Source: Granulicella sp. WH15
Lineage (GTDB): Bacteria; Acidobacteriota; Terriglobia; Terriglobales; Acidobacteriaceae
Direction: 5' to 3'
DNA: 64,000 nt
NCBI RefSeq assembly: GCF_009914315.1
Contig: NZ_CP042596.1
Coordinates: 3,906,001-3,970,000 of the forward strand
Shown one piece after another: positions 51,715-61,039 of the stretch. Numbering within the stretch: position 1 is the stretch's first letter; each line of letters opens with the position of its first letter. The position numbers and the translations under genes were made by a program. The notes below the pieces were generated by a model, which made no database searches, was not told the DNA's origin, and saw only the letters and a list, made by a program, of their open reading frames with translations.

Positions 51715-52974
51715 CTATTGGAGCTGTATGTGATTTGCTGCATCCCACCGAGACATATCGGAAAGAATGACGGTATCTCCCTCGTTCAAACCAGACAACA
51801 CCTGAATGGTGTTTACCGAAGACCGTCCCACCTTCACAGGCACACGAGTTGCGGTGCTGCCGTTGTTGTCGAGTTTGAAGAGGCTAATGGTGCTGCTTTC
51901 GTTCCCGAATGCTGGCCTGCCGACATACAGCACGTTCTGCAACAGATCGAGGTCAATCGTCCCATCGACGCTTAAGTCCGGGCGCGCTCCCTGGGGCAAT
52001 GGGCCAGCGAGTTGGACATCAACTGTCACCGTGCCGTTTTGAACAGCCGGGTCGATTCGCACGACGCTTCCCGATATGACTCCATTGTGTGTATCGACCT
52101 CCGCGGATTGGCCGATTTGAATGTCACGCGCCTGTGTCTCCGCAATCTTGAGTGACGCTTTCAATTGATCTGGCTGAACGACTTTCGCCAAGGTCGTTCC
52201 TGGTGTGACATGCTCGCCGACTTGATGAGGAAGGTCTACTAACACTCCTCGTATTCCGGCACGTACTCGCAAGGCGTCCGTCTGCCGCTGCTTCAGGCCC
52301 AACAGGGTTTTAGCTTGCTCCACTTTGGTTTGCTGTACTTCAAGCTGGGTGACGATTGCATTCTTGTTTACGTCTAGCCGCTGCCTTTCAATGTCTGTCC
52401 GTGTGAGGTACTCGTCGGCCTTGCCCTGGGATGCGTCGTAGGTCAATCCACTGATGACCCCAAGTTGGTAGAGAGCCTTATCCGTCTGTGCTTGCTTCTG
52501 AGCCTGCTGATTGTCCGTATTGACGGTCGCTTGCCCCGCGCGTTCCGTCATCAAGTCACTTTGAAGCTTTGCTCCGAGATTTCGATATTCAACGGTAGCG
52601 GCCTTCAATTGGAGTTGCGCATCAACAAGCTCCTGTTCCAACTGCGGGTCAGTCAGTTCCATCACTACGGAGTCCGGCTCTACTTTGGCACCGGGGAGAA
52701 TATCGATACGCACCACTGTTCCGTCCGTCTCCGCAGGAATCAACCGGAGCCGATCCTCTCTGGGAACCAAGGTTCCTATTCCCCGCACTTGCCGAATCAT
52801 CGGGCCTCGCTTCACGGTATCTGTCCAGATTGCGCTTCGCTCCACGGAAGGCAGGGCTGGACGGAGACGGGAGACCCCATATATAGCCGCTCCCGATAAT
52901 GCAGCGAGCGACAGAATCATAAATGTGATTCTTCTTCGCCGTTTTCGCTTTAAGTCTGGACGCTCAATATCCAC
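51715..52974 (-). CDS. MacA/HlyD-type periplasmic adaptor
   Basis: A 419-residue membrane fusion protein: N-terminal cytoplasmic basic tail and membrane anchor (RRRRITFMILSLAALSGAAIYGV), lipoyl half-motifs (VRIDILPGAKVEPDSVVMEL and LPHQVGEHVTPGTTLAKVVQ), a coiled coil about 110-225 and beta-barrel domain after 290. It is first in the operon with the ATPase and TolC genes and likely bridges inner-membrane permease and channel. Confidence 0.92.
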   Translation of the reverse strand: MDIERPDLKRKRRRRITFMILSLAALSGAAIYGVSRLRPALPSVERSAIWTDTVKRGPMIRQVRGIGTLVPREDRLRLIPAETDGTVVRIDILPGAKVEPDSVVMELTDPQLEQELVDAQLQLKAATVEYRNLGAKLQSDLMTERAGQATVNTDNQQAQKQAQTDKALYQLGVISGLTYDASQGKADEYLTRTDIERQRLDVNKNAIVTQLEVQQTKVEQAKTLLGLKQRQTDALRVRAGIRGVLVDLPHQVGEHVTPGTTLAKVVQPDQLKASLKIAETQARDIQIGQSAEVDTHNGVISGSVVRIDPAVQNGTVTVDVQLAGPLPQGARPDLSVDGTIDLDLLQNVLYVGRPAFGNESSTISLFKLDNNGSTATRVPVKVGRSSVNTIQVLSGLNEGDTVILSDMSRWDAANHIQLQ

Positions 52975-53185
52975 AGCTAGAAAGCCCTTTCAGGATCGCC
53001 AGAGACCGACATTGACCCATCCATGCGTTACCCATCCCCTAGATAGCTAGGGCTATGGTTAAGACCTATAAGCTCTGTCATACCTAGATGTCAAGGATCG
53101 CGCAGCTTAGAACGAGTCCGACTGCTGAGGGTTTGACACCCCTAGCGCCCTATGGATAGCATCAGTCGCAGCGAGGTTTAGATAA
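52975..53185. other. Divergent promoter region of the efflux operon and PadR-ADOP operon
   Basis: About 210 bp between the adaptor gene (minus) and padR (plus). It contains the imperfect dyad TAGCTAGGGCTA near 53044 and CCCTAGCGCCCTATGG near 53139. PadR may act here; the site is not defined. Confidence 0.4.
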
Positions 53186-53512
53186 ATGGCCAAGTCCGAT
53201 CTTCAAGGCACCTTGGATCTTCTCGTCCTCAAAACTCTTTCTCAGACGGGCGAGCTGCATGGGTATGGAATTGTCCTGCACATCCAGACAGCCTCGGCTG
53301 AACTGCTCCGGGTTGAGGAAGGTTCTCTTTATCCTGCACTTCATCGCATGGAGCAGAATGGCTGGATCAACTCGCAATGGGCGCTTACCGAAACGAACCG
53401 GAAAGCGAAGTATTACAAGCTGACCGCCCTTGGACGCAAGCAACTTCAGGAAGCCGAAAAGAGTTTTGAACAACTGGTGAAAGGCGTGCGTGCCATGTTG
53501 CGCTACGCGTGA
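53186..53512 (+). CDS. PadR-family transcriptional regulator
   Basis: A 108-residue PadR regulator: LQGTLDLLVLKTLSQTGELHGYGIV and VEEGSLYPALHRMEQNGWI form the winged helix, followed by a C-terminal helix. PadR genes of this type typically precede ADOP permeases in Acidobacteria. GAGG lies about 11 nt before the ATG, and the next gene starts 8 bp after its stop. Confidence 0.93.
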   Translation: MAKSDLQGTLDLLVLKTLSQTGELHGYGIVLHIQTASAELLRVEEGSLYPALHRMEQNGWINSQWALTETNRKAKYYKLTALGRKQLQEAEKSFEQLVKGVRAMLRYA

Positions 53513-53520
53513 GGTATCCC

Positions 53521-56157
53521 ATGTCGCTCTTTCGCCGCATCTCAAACCTCTTTCGGCGCTCAAGAATGGACCGTGAGATCGATGCCGAGATCAAGTCCCA
53601 TCTGCAAATGAGGACTGAGGACAATATCGCTTCCGGTATGCCGCCAGATCAGGCACGCCGGGACGCCTTGCTTCGTTTCGGAAATCCCACGGCAACCAAG
53701 GAACGAGTCACGGCCTCGGATGCCGCACTCACACTGGAGAGTATCGGGATGGATATACGGTATGCGTTTCGCCGACTCGCAAAATCGCCGGGGTTTTCGA
53801 TTACTGCGATTCTGACACTCGCTCTTGGTATCGGTGCAACGACTGCCATATTTAGCTGTGCGTATGCGTTGCTGCTCCGGTCGCTGCCATTTCAACACGC
53901 GGATCGCATCGTCACGATCAACGAGACGCATCCACAGGTCGCCGGGGGAGGAGAGGTAACTTTTCCCGATTATCTGGATTGGCGTTCGCAGCAATCGAGC
54001 TTTGAGCAGTTGGCCGGATATTCCATAGTGAGTCCCGAAACCGTATCGCTGGTTTGGGATGGACATGCTGAGCAGGTTCACAGGGTTCTCGCATCCAGCA
54101 GTTTGTTCTCGCTTCTCGGGGTTACGCCATCTTTGGGTCGTACCTTCGTGGAACAGGATGACAACCCGAACGCAAACCATGTCGTCGTAATCAGCGCTGA
54201 AGCCTGGCAGCGCTATTTCGGGGCAGACCGAACCATCATTGGCCGCAACGTCGATCTGAATAGCGTTAGCTACACCATTATCGGTGTGCTTCCTCCTGGA
54301 AGTGCCTATCCAGCGACAGGCGAGTTCTGGATGCCGTTGTCGCTGATGGATAAGGAATCGCAGGCTTCCCGCGTTTGGCATACGGTCAACGTCTTAGGTC
54401 GCCTCAAACCTGGGATTGCATTGGGACAGGCTCAGGCGGACATGCAGACCATCGCGGCGCGGTTGGCGGAGTCCTACCCGGCGACGAATCGGAATATCGG
54501 AGTGCTCCTTACCCCATTGCGTGAGCAACTCGTGGGTTCCTTGCGTCCCGCGATACTCAGCCTCATGGGATGTGTGGTACTGGTCCTGCTCATTGCCTGT
54601 GCCAATGTCGCCAATCTCCTGTTAGTAAGAGCCGCAGCGCATCTCCGAGAAGTTGCCGTAAGACAGGCCCTTGGAGCAAGCCGTCTCCGCCTGTTCACGC
54701 AATCTCTTTCCGAAACTCTCCTCCTGTGCCTGCTTGGAGGCGTGCTTGGGACGGCATTGGCCGCATTCACTCTCCCGCTCTTGCGGGTGGCGTTCGCGCA
54801 TACGGCGGGCGCGGACCCGTCGTTGGTTCAATCGATCCAGCTCAATATTCCGGTACTGCTCGTCACGTTAGGCGTGTGTTTGTTTACTGCGATTCTCTTC
54901 GGGTTGCTGCCAATGTTAAAGACACCACGCAAGCTGGCCGAGGCATTACGTTCTGGAGACCGTGGCAGCAGCGGCAAACAGAGCAGGAGAAGAAGCGCAC
55001 TGGTTTCGGCAGAGATAGCTATCGCTGTCGTAGTGCTGTTTCTTGGGTCACTGTTGATTCGTAGTTTTCAGAAACTCATCCAAATTGATCCGGGGTTTCG
55101 CACCGATCACTTGCTCAGTCTTGAAATCACCTTGCCACAGCCTCGGTATGAGGACCAAGCGGCTGCAACGAACCACTTTTATGAGGCACTGATCGATAAG
55201 CTCCGGCAATCGCCCGGCATCGCATCAGTCGGAACTACCAACGCTGTACCACTCAATGCTTCTCATTCCATGACCCGCTTTCTCATAGCAGGGGCGGCTC
55301 CCTTAGCTCCAGGGGCATTCCCATTCGCGCAGATTCGCTACGTCAGCCCGGACTTCTTCCGCACTATGGGACTCGGACTGCTACAGGGCAGAATTTTCGA
55401 ACTGAAAGACATTGAGAACAATACCAATTCATTTGTCGTCAATCAGGCATTTGCCCAACGCTATCTTTCCGGCAAAGACCCGCTGACATCAAGCATCCTG
55501 ATCGGTGTTCTCAGTCCCCACCCCGATAAACTTCCCGTGATCGGAGTCGTCTCGAACGCACGCGATTTGGGAGTGGAGACCGATGCTGAGCCCGAGCTGT
55601 ATCTTCCGGGATTCGGCACACACGCAGTGCTTCTGCTCCGCACCGATATTGATCCGGCCAGCATCGCCGCTGAAGTACGCGATGCAGTCCGGGAACTTGA
55701 TCCGAATCAGCCCATCTACCATGTCCAGACCATCGATGCGGTACTCTCCGACTCCCTGGCAAGGCAGAAGATGACTGCTGTTTTGCTCGGCATCTTTGCA
55801 TTGCTGGCGCTCACACTTGCGTCCATCGGGATTTATGGAGTGATTGCATATTCCGTTGCGCAGCGCACACGCGAAATCGGAGTGCGGATGGCCGTTGGAG
55901 CCAGCCGGACAAATATCCTGCTGCTGATATTGCGCGAAGCGGCTACCTTGACGGGAATCGGAATTTTGGCGGGACTCGTCGCTGCTTTCGTATGCGCACA
56001 TTTTGCAAGCACGCTGCTGTACCACGTTAGCAGTGCTGATCCTGTCTCCATCTGCGCATCGGTTTTTGCTTTGTTGATTGTTGGTATGTTGGCTGCTGTC
56101 ATGCCCGCTGGCCGGGCCTCCACAATCAATCCCACTGAAGCTCTTCGATCTGAATAA
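53521..56157 (+). CDS. ADOP-type ABC transporter permease 1
   Basis: An 878-residue permease made of two fused MacB-type halves (ADOP: acidobacterial duplicated orphan permease). Typical N-terminal region with MSLFRRISNLFRRSRMDREI and LRFGNPTATKERV, a first transmembrane helix near 80-110 (TAILTLALGIGATTAIFS), two periplasmic MacB_PCD domains, FtsX core segments near 345-460 and 745-870 and the ending AGRASTINPTEALRSE. It carries no ATPase domain and needs an ATPase in trans. ATG 53521 follows GAGG by 6 nt. Confidence 0.93.
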   Translation: MSLFRRISNLFRRSRMDREIDAEIKSHLQMRTEDNIASGMPPDQARRDALLRFGNPTATKERVTASDAALTLESIGMDIRYAFRRLAKSPGFSITAILTLALGIGATTAIFSCAYALLLRSLPFQHADRIVTINETHPQVAGGGEVTFPDYLDWRSQQSSFEQLAGYSIVSPETVSLVWDGHAEQVHRVLASSSLFSLLGVTPSLGRTFVEQDDNPNANHVVVISAEAWQRYFGADRTIIGRNVDLNSVSYTIIGVLPPGSAYPATGEFWMPLSLMDKESQASRVWHTVNVLGRLKPGIALGQAQADMQTIAARLAESYPATNRNIGVLLTPLREQLVGSLRPAILSLMGCVVLVLLIACANVANLLLVRAAAHLREVAVRQALGASRLRLFTQSLSETLLLCLLGGVLGTALAAFTLPLLRVAFAHTAGADPSLVQSIQLNIPVLLVTLGVCLFTAILFGLLPMLKTPRKLAEALRSGDRGSSGKQSRRRSALVSAEIAIAVVVLFLGSLLIRSFQKLIQIDPGFRTDHLLSLEITLPQPRYEDQAAATNHFYEALIDKLRQSPGIASVGTTNAVPLNASHSMTRFLIAGAAPLAPGAFPFAQIRYVSPDFFRTMGLGLLQGRIFELKDIENNTNSFVVNQAFAQRYLSGKDPLTSSILIGVLSPHPDKLPVIGVVSNARDLGVETDAEPELYLPGFGTHAVLLLRTDIDPASIAAEVRDAVRELDPNQPIYHVQTIDAVLSDSLARQKMTAVLLGIFALLALTLASIGIYGVIAYSVAQRTREIGVRMAVGASRTNILLLILREAATLTGIGILAGLVAAFVCAHFASTLLYHVSSADPVSICASVFALLIVGMLAAVMPAGRASTINPTEALRSE

Positions 56158-56178
56158 CGCTACGTGTGAGGTAATCCC

Positions 56179-58863
56179 ATGTCGCTTTTTCGCCGTATCT
56201 CTAATCTATTCTCACGCGGGAACCTGGAGCGGGAGATACAGGACGAGCTGCGTTCCCATCTCGACATGCGCACAGCGGAAAACGTTGCGGCAGGCATGAC
56301 TCCTGAGCAGGCTCACCGAGATGCTCTTCTACGATTTGGAAACCCTGCGTTGATGAAGGAACGAATTGTGGCCGAAGATGCCGCGCTGACGCTGGAGAGT
56401 CTGTTTGCAGATGTCCGCTACGCGATTCGTCAGCTCCTGCGCAATCGTGGATTCGCCGTCATTGCCATCCTGACGTTGGCCCTTGGCATCGGTGCTACGA
56501 CAGGCATCTTCTCGATACTGAATGCCTGGATCATTCAACCTCTACCGCTGAAAGACCCGCAGCAACTCGCCATCTTCTGGCGTGCAGCGGCAGACAGCCC
56601 GAATGAACCGGCTTACTACTTCAGTTGGCGGGATTATTTGTATTTCCGTGAACGCAGCCATGCGTTTCAATCGCTCGGCGCATCCTTCGAGCGCGGATAC
56701 GCCTTGACGGGAGGTGGGGAGCCTGAGAGTTTGCATGGTGGGATAGCCAGCAGGACTCTCTTCGCCACGCTCGGAGTATCAGCCTTTCGTGGGCGGCTCT
56801 TTCTGACGGATGACGACACTGGGCCTCCTGTTGCAGTGATTAGCTACGCTTTGTGGACGCAGCGATTTCACCAATCCTTATCGATGTTGGGCGAGACACT
56901 GACACTCAATGACAAACCTTTCAAGGTCGTCGGGATTCTTCCTTCGGGCTTTTCCTACCGGGTCCTCGATCAACCGCACGATATAGACGTCTGGACGTTA
57001 ATTCAGGCCGGAGATCCCCAATACAAACAGGACTCGGTAACCGCAGTAGCGATCATTGGACGACTCAATCCAGGCGTGACCATCGCGCAGGCGAAATCGG
57101 AGATTTCACTGTTGCAGGCGGAAAACGACCGGCATTATCCCGACATTCCGAAATCGACCGCGTATCTCTCAACCCTGCAACAGGACAACACTCGCGAAGT
57201 CAGGGCTTCGCTTCTTGTGCTGGGTGGAGCGGTCGGATTATTGCTCCTCATTGCCTGTACCAATACCGCGAGTCTGATCGTCGGCAGAAACATCCAGCGA
57301 GAGAAGGAGTTTGCCATTCGCGCCGCTTTGGGATCGAGCGCGCGTCGCCTCCTGGTCCAACTGCTGGTTGAAAATCTGGTGCTGTATGGGATCAGCGGGG
57401 CTCTGGGCCTATTGATCGCCTTCGGCTCGGTGCGTGGTTTCATCGCGTGGAATCCTTTTGGCGCGCTCCCAGCGCAGCCGGTAACAGTCAGCCTGCCGGT
57501 ATTGGCGGTGGCAGCGCTGCTCACTGTATTGTCCGGGTTGATCTTCGGAGCATACCCGGCACTTCAGGCAGCGCGGCTCAATGTTAATCAGGCGTTGCGT
57601 TCGAGCGGCTCCGGCGCTTCTGCTGCTGCGGGAAAGTTGCGCTCACGGAACATCATTGTGCTGACGCAGATTGCACTTTCCGTCATCCTCTTGATTGGCG
57701 CGTCGTTGTTGCTGACGACCTTCCTTCACCTGAATGCACAGCCTCTTGGATTCAACCCGGAAGATACTCACGTCATCAACCTCTCATTGCCGCATAAGCG
57801 TTACGGTTCCGACACGCAGCTTACCCAATTTGCGGATCGCTTATCAGAGCAACTGAGAGCACTTCCTGGCGTAGATGCCGCAGGAATGACGTACTTCCTC
57901 AGACTGTCGGACGCCGGGACAGAGCCGTTCCAAATGGAAAGTCGAGGCGATCTCACGGAGGAGCATCTGCCGCAGGCCGTTCCCGTTACAGTTGGGCCTG
58001 GATATTTTCGGGCAATGGGTATTGCGACGGTGGGGGGCCGAGACTTTGCGGACTCCGATGTGCAGGCGACACGCCCGGTCGCAGTCATCAATGAAGAAGC
58101 GGTGCAACGGTATTTTGGGGGCAAGAACCCGATTGGAGAACATCTCCGCATCGGAGACCCGAAAGACCCGGAAACACAGAAGAATCCCTGGCTCGAAGTG
58201 GTTGGTGTTGTGGCAAGTACGAAATCAACTCGGTACAACCAGATTGCCTGGGAGGCCCGCCCGGAAGTCTATACGGATTACCAGCAACAGCAGATTCACC
58301 AGTATTTCGCAAATTCGGACTATACAACCATGTTCTTTGTCGTGCGCACGCAACCGGGCGTGGCATTGAGTGACGCGATCATTCAGAAGACAATTTGGAG
58401 CGACGATCCCAATTTACCCGTAGGGGCAATCAAGTCTCTCGGAGAGATGGTCGCCGGACTCCAGACGCAACCACGTATCCGAGCACACCTGCTTTCGGTC
58501 TTTGCAGGTCTGACTTTGCTACTAGCCGCTATCGGCATCTACGGGGTCATGGCGCAATCCGTGGCGCAACGGTATCGGGAGATCGGTATACGCATGGCAT
58601 TAGGCGCGGATCGTCATAATGTTCTCCTGCTGGTACTGAAGCAAGGCATCACCTTAACACTCGCGGGAGTGCTTCTCGGAACGGTGCTCGGTCTAATCGC
58701 TGTCCGATTTATGAAGAGCCTCCTTTATGGAGTCACCGCTACCAATCCTGAAACCTATATCGGGGTCGTTGCTGTTGTCTCCCTGGTTGCCGTCGTCGCC
58801 AGCGTTCTCCCTGCGCGGAGAGCAGCATCGATCGATCCGGTTCGTTCGCTGCGCACAGAGTAG
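56179..58863 (+). CDS. ADOP-type ABC transporter permease 2
   Basis: An 894-residue paralogue of the preceding permease with the same start (MSLFRRISNLFSRGNLEREI), the conserved TLALGIGATTGIFSILNAW, periplasmic domains and FtsX segments, and the ending ARRAASIDPVRSLRTE. GAGG sits before the ATG, 21 bp after the first permease gene. Together they may form a heterodimeric permease with the MacB-like ATPase at 50980. Confidence 0.93.
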   Translation: MSLFRRISNLFSRGNLEREIQDELRSHLDMRTAENVAAGMTPEQAHRDALLRFGNPALMKERIVAEDAALTLESLFADVRYAIRQLLRNRGFAVIAILTLALGIGATTGIFSILNAWIIQPLPLKDPQQLAIFWRAAADSPNEPAYYFSWRDYLYFRERSHAFQSLGASFERGYALTGGGEPESLHGGIASRTLFATLGVSAFRGRLFLTDDDTGPPVAVISYALWTQRFHQSLSMLGETLTLNDKPFKVVGILPSGFSYRVLDQPHDIDVWTLIQAGDPQYKQDSVTAVAIIGRLNPGVTIAQAKSEISLLQAENDRHYPDIPKSTAYLSTLQQDNTREVRASLLVLGGAVGLLLLIACTNTASLIVGRNIQREKEFAIRAALGSSARRLLVQLLVENLVLYGISGALGLLIAFGSVRGFIAWNPFGALPAQPVTVSLPVLAVAALLTVLSGLIFGAYPALQAARLNVNQALRSSGSGASAAAGKLRSRNIIVLTQIALSVILLIGASLLLTTFLHLNAQPLGFNPEDTHVINLSLPHKRYGSDTQLTQFADRLSEQLRALPGVDAAGMTYFLRLSDAGTEPFQMESRGDLTEEHLPQAVPVTVGPGYFRAMGIATVGGRDFADSDVQATRPVAVINEEAVQRYFGGKNPIGEHLRIGDPKDPETQKNPWLEVVGVVASTKSTRYNQIAWEARPEVYTDYQQQQIHQYFANSDYTTMFFVVRTQPGVALSDAIIQKTIWSDDPNLPVGAIKSLGEMVAGLQTQPRIRAHLLSVFAGLTLLLAAIGIYGVMAQSVAQRYREIGIRMALGADRHNVLLLVLKQGITLTLAGVLLGTVLGLIAVRFMKSLLYGVTATNPETYIGVVAVVSLVAVVASVLPARRAASIDPVRSLRTE

Positions 58864-58883
58864 GACTACCGAAAGGAACGTGT

Positions 58884-60023
58884 ATGTGGATTAGTTTGGT
58901 TTTGGCCTCGGCCCTGATGCAACAGCCATCGACCGGCACGGCCACTCTATCGGCCAAGGTCGTCGATGCCATAGACCGCAACTATCTCTATGTGGATACC
59001 GATTCCTGGAAGCGCCTCCGCACCGATCTTCTCAGCAACACAGACACAACAGTCTCTTCGATGGACCAACAGTTGGCGAAGCTCCATGACGGAGACCTCC
59101 GCATCATCACATCCCAGCAGATGGCTGCGATGCAAGCGGAAACGGCTGGCAAAGAACAAGGAATTGGGTTGGTGGATTTTGCTGTAACCGTAGAACCATC
59201 CACAGGTGACGCAAAAGTAGTGACTCCACTTGTGACCTCGCCAGCGTTCAAAGCGGGCTTGCAGCCTGGAGATGTAATCGTAAGCGTCAACGGGCGAACG
59301 ACGCGGGGACTGATCCATGAGGATGTCATGGCGATGTTGCGAGGTAACTCCGGCAAGATCGATTTAACAATTCGCCGTGATAACAGGCAGATTCAGATGC
59401 AAGTATCAAAAGAGGCGTGGATCGAACAGGCTGTTGACTCGCACAGCTTGGTCGCGGACAAGCAACAGTTGGGATATATCAGCGTTCGTCTCTTTACATC
59501 GGATTCAGGAGAACAGGTGCGCCAGGCAGTGGACGCGCTGACGATTCACGGTGTCAATAAGTGCATCATTGATTTACGCAACAATCCTGGGGGCTATCTG
59601 GATGCGATGGCGGTGGCTGGAAGCGCATTTACGGATCAGACGCTCGGCTGGAAGGTGAGGCGAGATGGGACGAAGGAGCCGATCCGCGCAACAGGCAAGC
59701 CATTCAAAGCCATGCAGCTTGTCGTTCTCGTCAACGAGGGCACCGCAAGCGCTGCGGAGGTGCTCGCCGCTGCTCTCCGCGATACAACGGGCGCTCGTCT
59801 CGTTGGAGCAAGAACCTATGGGCGGGGACAAATCCAAACCTACGTCGCTTTGAACGAGAGCGCAGGGATCGTGATTCCGGCAGCGAGCGCCGAAAGTGTG
59901 AAGGCGATTCGTTTCAACAAAGGGTCCGGGCTTTCACCCGATGTTTTTGTTGCCTCCACCATAGGAACGCAGACCAACGACGTGGCCTATCAAAGAGCTG
60001 TTGAATTGCTGACACATGGCTAA
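58884..60023 (+). CDS. S41 (C-terminal processing) peptidase homologue with altered catalytic Lys
   Basis: A 379-residue protein with a PDZ domain at about 105-175 (VTSPAFKAGLQPGDVIVSVNGRT) and an S41 core (LGYISVRLFTSD, CIIDLRNNPGGYLDAM, LVNEGTASAAEVLAAALRD). The serine is in place at about 289. The catalytic lysine normally found 25 residues later in KTFGKG is an arginine here (ARTYGRGQIQ), so ordinary Ser-Lys catalysis is unlikely. Only a short, weak N-terminal hydrophobic stretch (WISLVLASALMQQ) serves as export signal. It lies 20 bp after permease 2. Confidence 0.88.
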   Translation: MWISLVLASALMQQPSTGTATLSAKVVDAIDRNYLYVDTDSWKRLRTDLLSNTDTTVSSMDQQLAKLHDGDLRIITSQQMAAMQAETAGKEQGIGLVDFAVTVEPSTGDAKVVTPLVTSPAFKAGLQPGDVIVSVNGRTTRGLIHEDVMAMLRGNSGKIDLTIRRDNRQIQMQVSKEAWIEQAVDSHSLVADKQQLGYISVRLFTSDSGEQVRQAVDALTIHGVNKCIIDLRNNPGGYLDAMAVAGSAFTDQTLGWKVRRDGTKEPIRATGKPFKAMQLVVLVNEGTASAAEVLAAALRDTTGARLVGARTYGRGQIQTYVALNESAGIVIPAASAESVKAIRFNKGSGLSPDVFVASTIGTQTNDVAYQRAVELLTHG

Positions 60024-60124
60024 GCGGAGAACATGCCGAAGATGGAATCGCAACCTTCATCGGCACAGTCACGATTGATCCGGTGTCTAAATGTCTAAGG
60101 ATGAATCTCTGAGGAGCAAGAGAT

Positions 60125-61039
60125 ATGCGATATGAGAACCTTTGGAGACTTTGGTTGGTGATGGCGATCACTTTCCTAGTGACGCCGATACCTGGCTATC
60201 CGCAAAGCCAAACCGAACGGCCAGGACTGATGAAAGGCAAGCCAGTTGAATCTCCTGAAAAGATGTCCGGCGTATGGGAGAGCAGTGACGGTTCGCAAGG
60301 TATCGTCGGACTGCATTTCCTGTTGACCACCAAGGTCGCGGGCGCTCCAACGACATTGGCTGGTATTCCGCAGACCGAGGAACACCTGATGATCGGCGTG
60401 TATCAAAGAACCAGCCTGCAACTTCGTCAAGGCGACCATAATTATTTTATGGATACCCCGGACAGCGGTGTCTCCTGGGATGGGAAGCGTCTGGTTCTCG
60501 AATGGACACCTCGGGTAGCCGGAGACCCGGCTATCGATCTCGACCTGATCTACGACAAGCATCAAGAAATATGGAGCGGACGATTTCATCGCGGAGAGTT
60601 CTCCGGCCATGTAATGTTGCGCCGCCCGACCGTCAGAGGCAATGGGGCGGCTAGTTCCTTGACCGGGACATGGGTAAGCAACAGGCCGGGGATGAACGGC
60701 TGCGTGCATATTGTTCAAGGGTCCGACGGAACACTGATGGGATGGTCTGACGATCTGCAATTATCGGGGCGCTATCGTTACGCCAACGGTCTGAAACCGC
60801 CAGAACAGACATTTGAACAATATGGCGATCTCGTCAAGGCGGAACAGACGGGTAAGAATTCGTTCTCCATCGAATTCAAGGCATACACGGCGATGTGTTG
60901 CTCTCGTACTTACATTGGCATTCTGTCGGACGATGGTTTGACTTTGAATGGGGGATGGCAGGCGGGGCCAAATCAAACGCCCATAAATCTGGCATGGCGG
61001 AAGGTGCGGGGCGATTCCTGTGTCGGTCAGGCTTTTTGA
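60125..61039 (+). CDS. Secreted protein of unknown function
   Basis: A 304-residue exported protein with a signal peptide (WRLWLVMAITFLVTPIPGYPQ) and two similar halves of beta-rich sequence (SGVWESSDGSQGIVG and LTGTWVSNRPGMNGCVHIV are the fronts of each). The second half resembles small DUF2147-like secreted domains (SGRYRYANGLKPP). No catalytic motif is evident. Its stop codon shares bases with the next ATG (TGATG). Confidence 0.6.
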   Translation: MRYENLWRLWLVMAITFLVTPIPGYPQSQTERPGLMKGKPVESPEKMSGVWESSDGSQGIVGLHFLLTTKVAGAPTTLAGIPQTEEHLMIGVYQRTSLQLRQGDHNYFMDTPDSGVSWDGKRLVLEWTPRVAGDPAIDLDLIYDKHQEIWSGRFHRGEFSGHVMLRRPTVRGNGAASSLTGTWVSNRPGMNGCVHIVQGSDGTLMGWSDDLQLSGRYRYANGLKPPEQTFEQYGDLVKAEQTGKNSFSIEFKAYTAMCCSRTYIGILSDDGLTLNGGWQAGPNQTPINLAWRKVRGDSCVGQAF

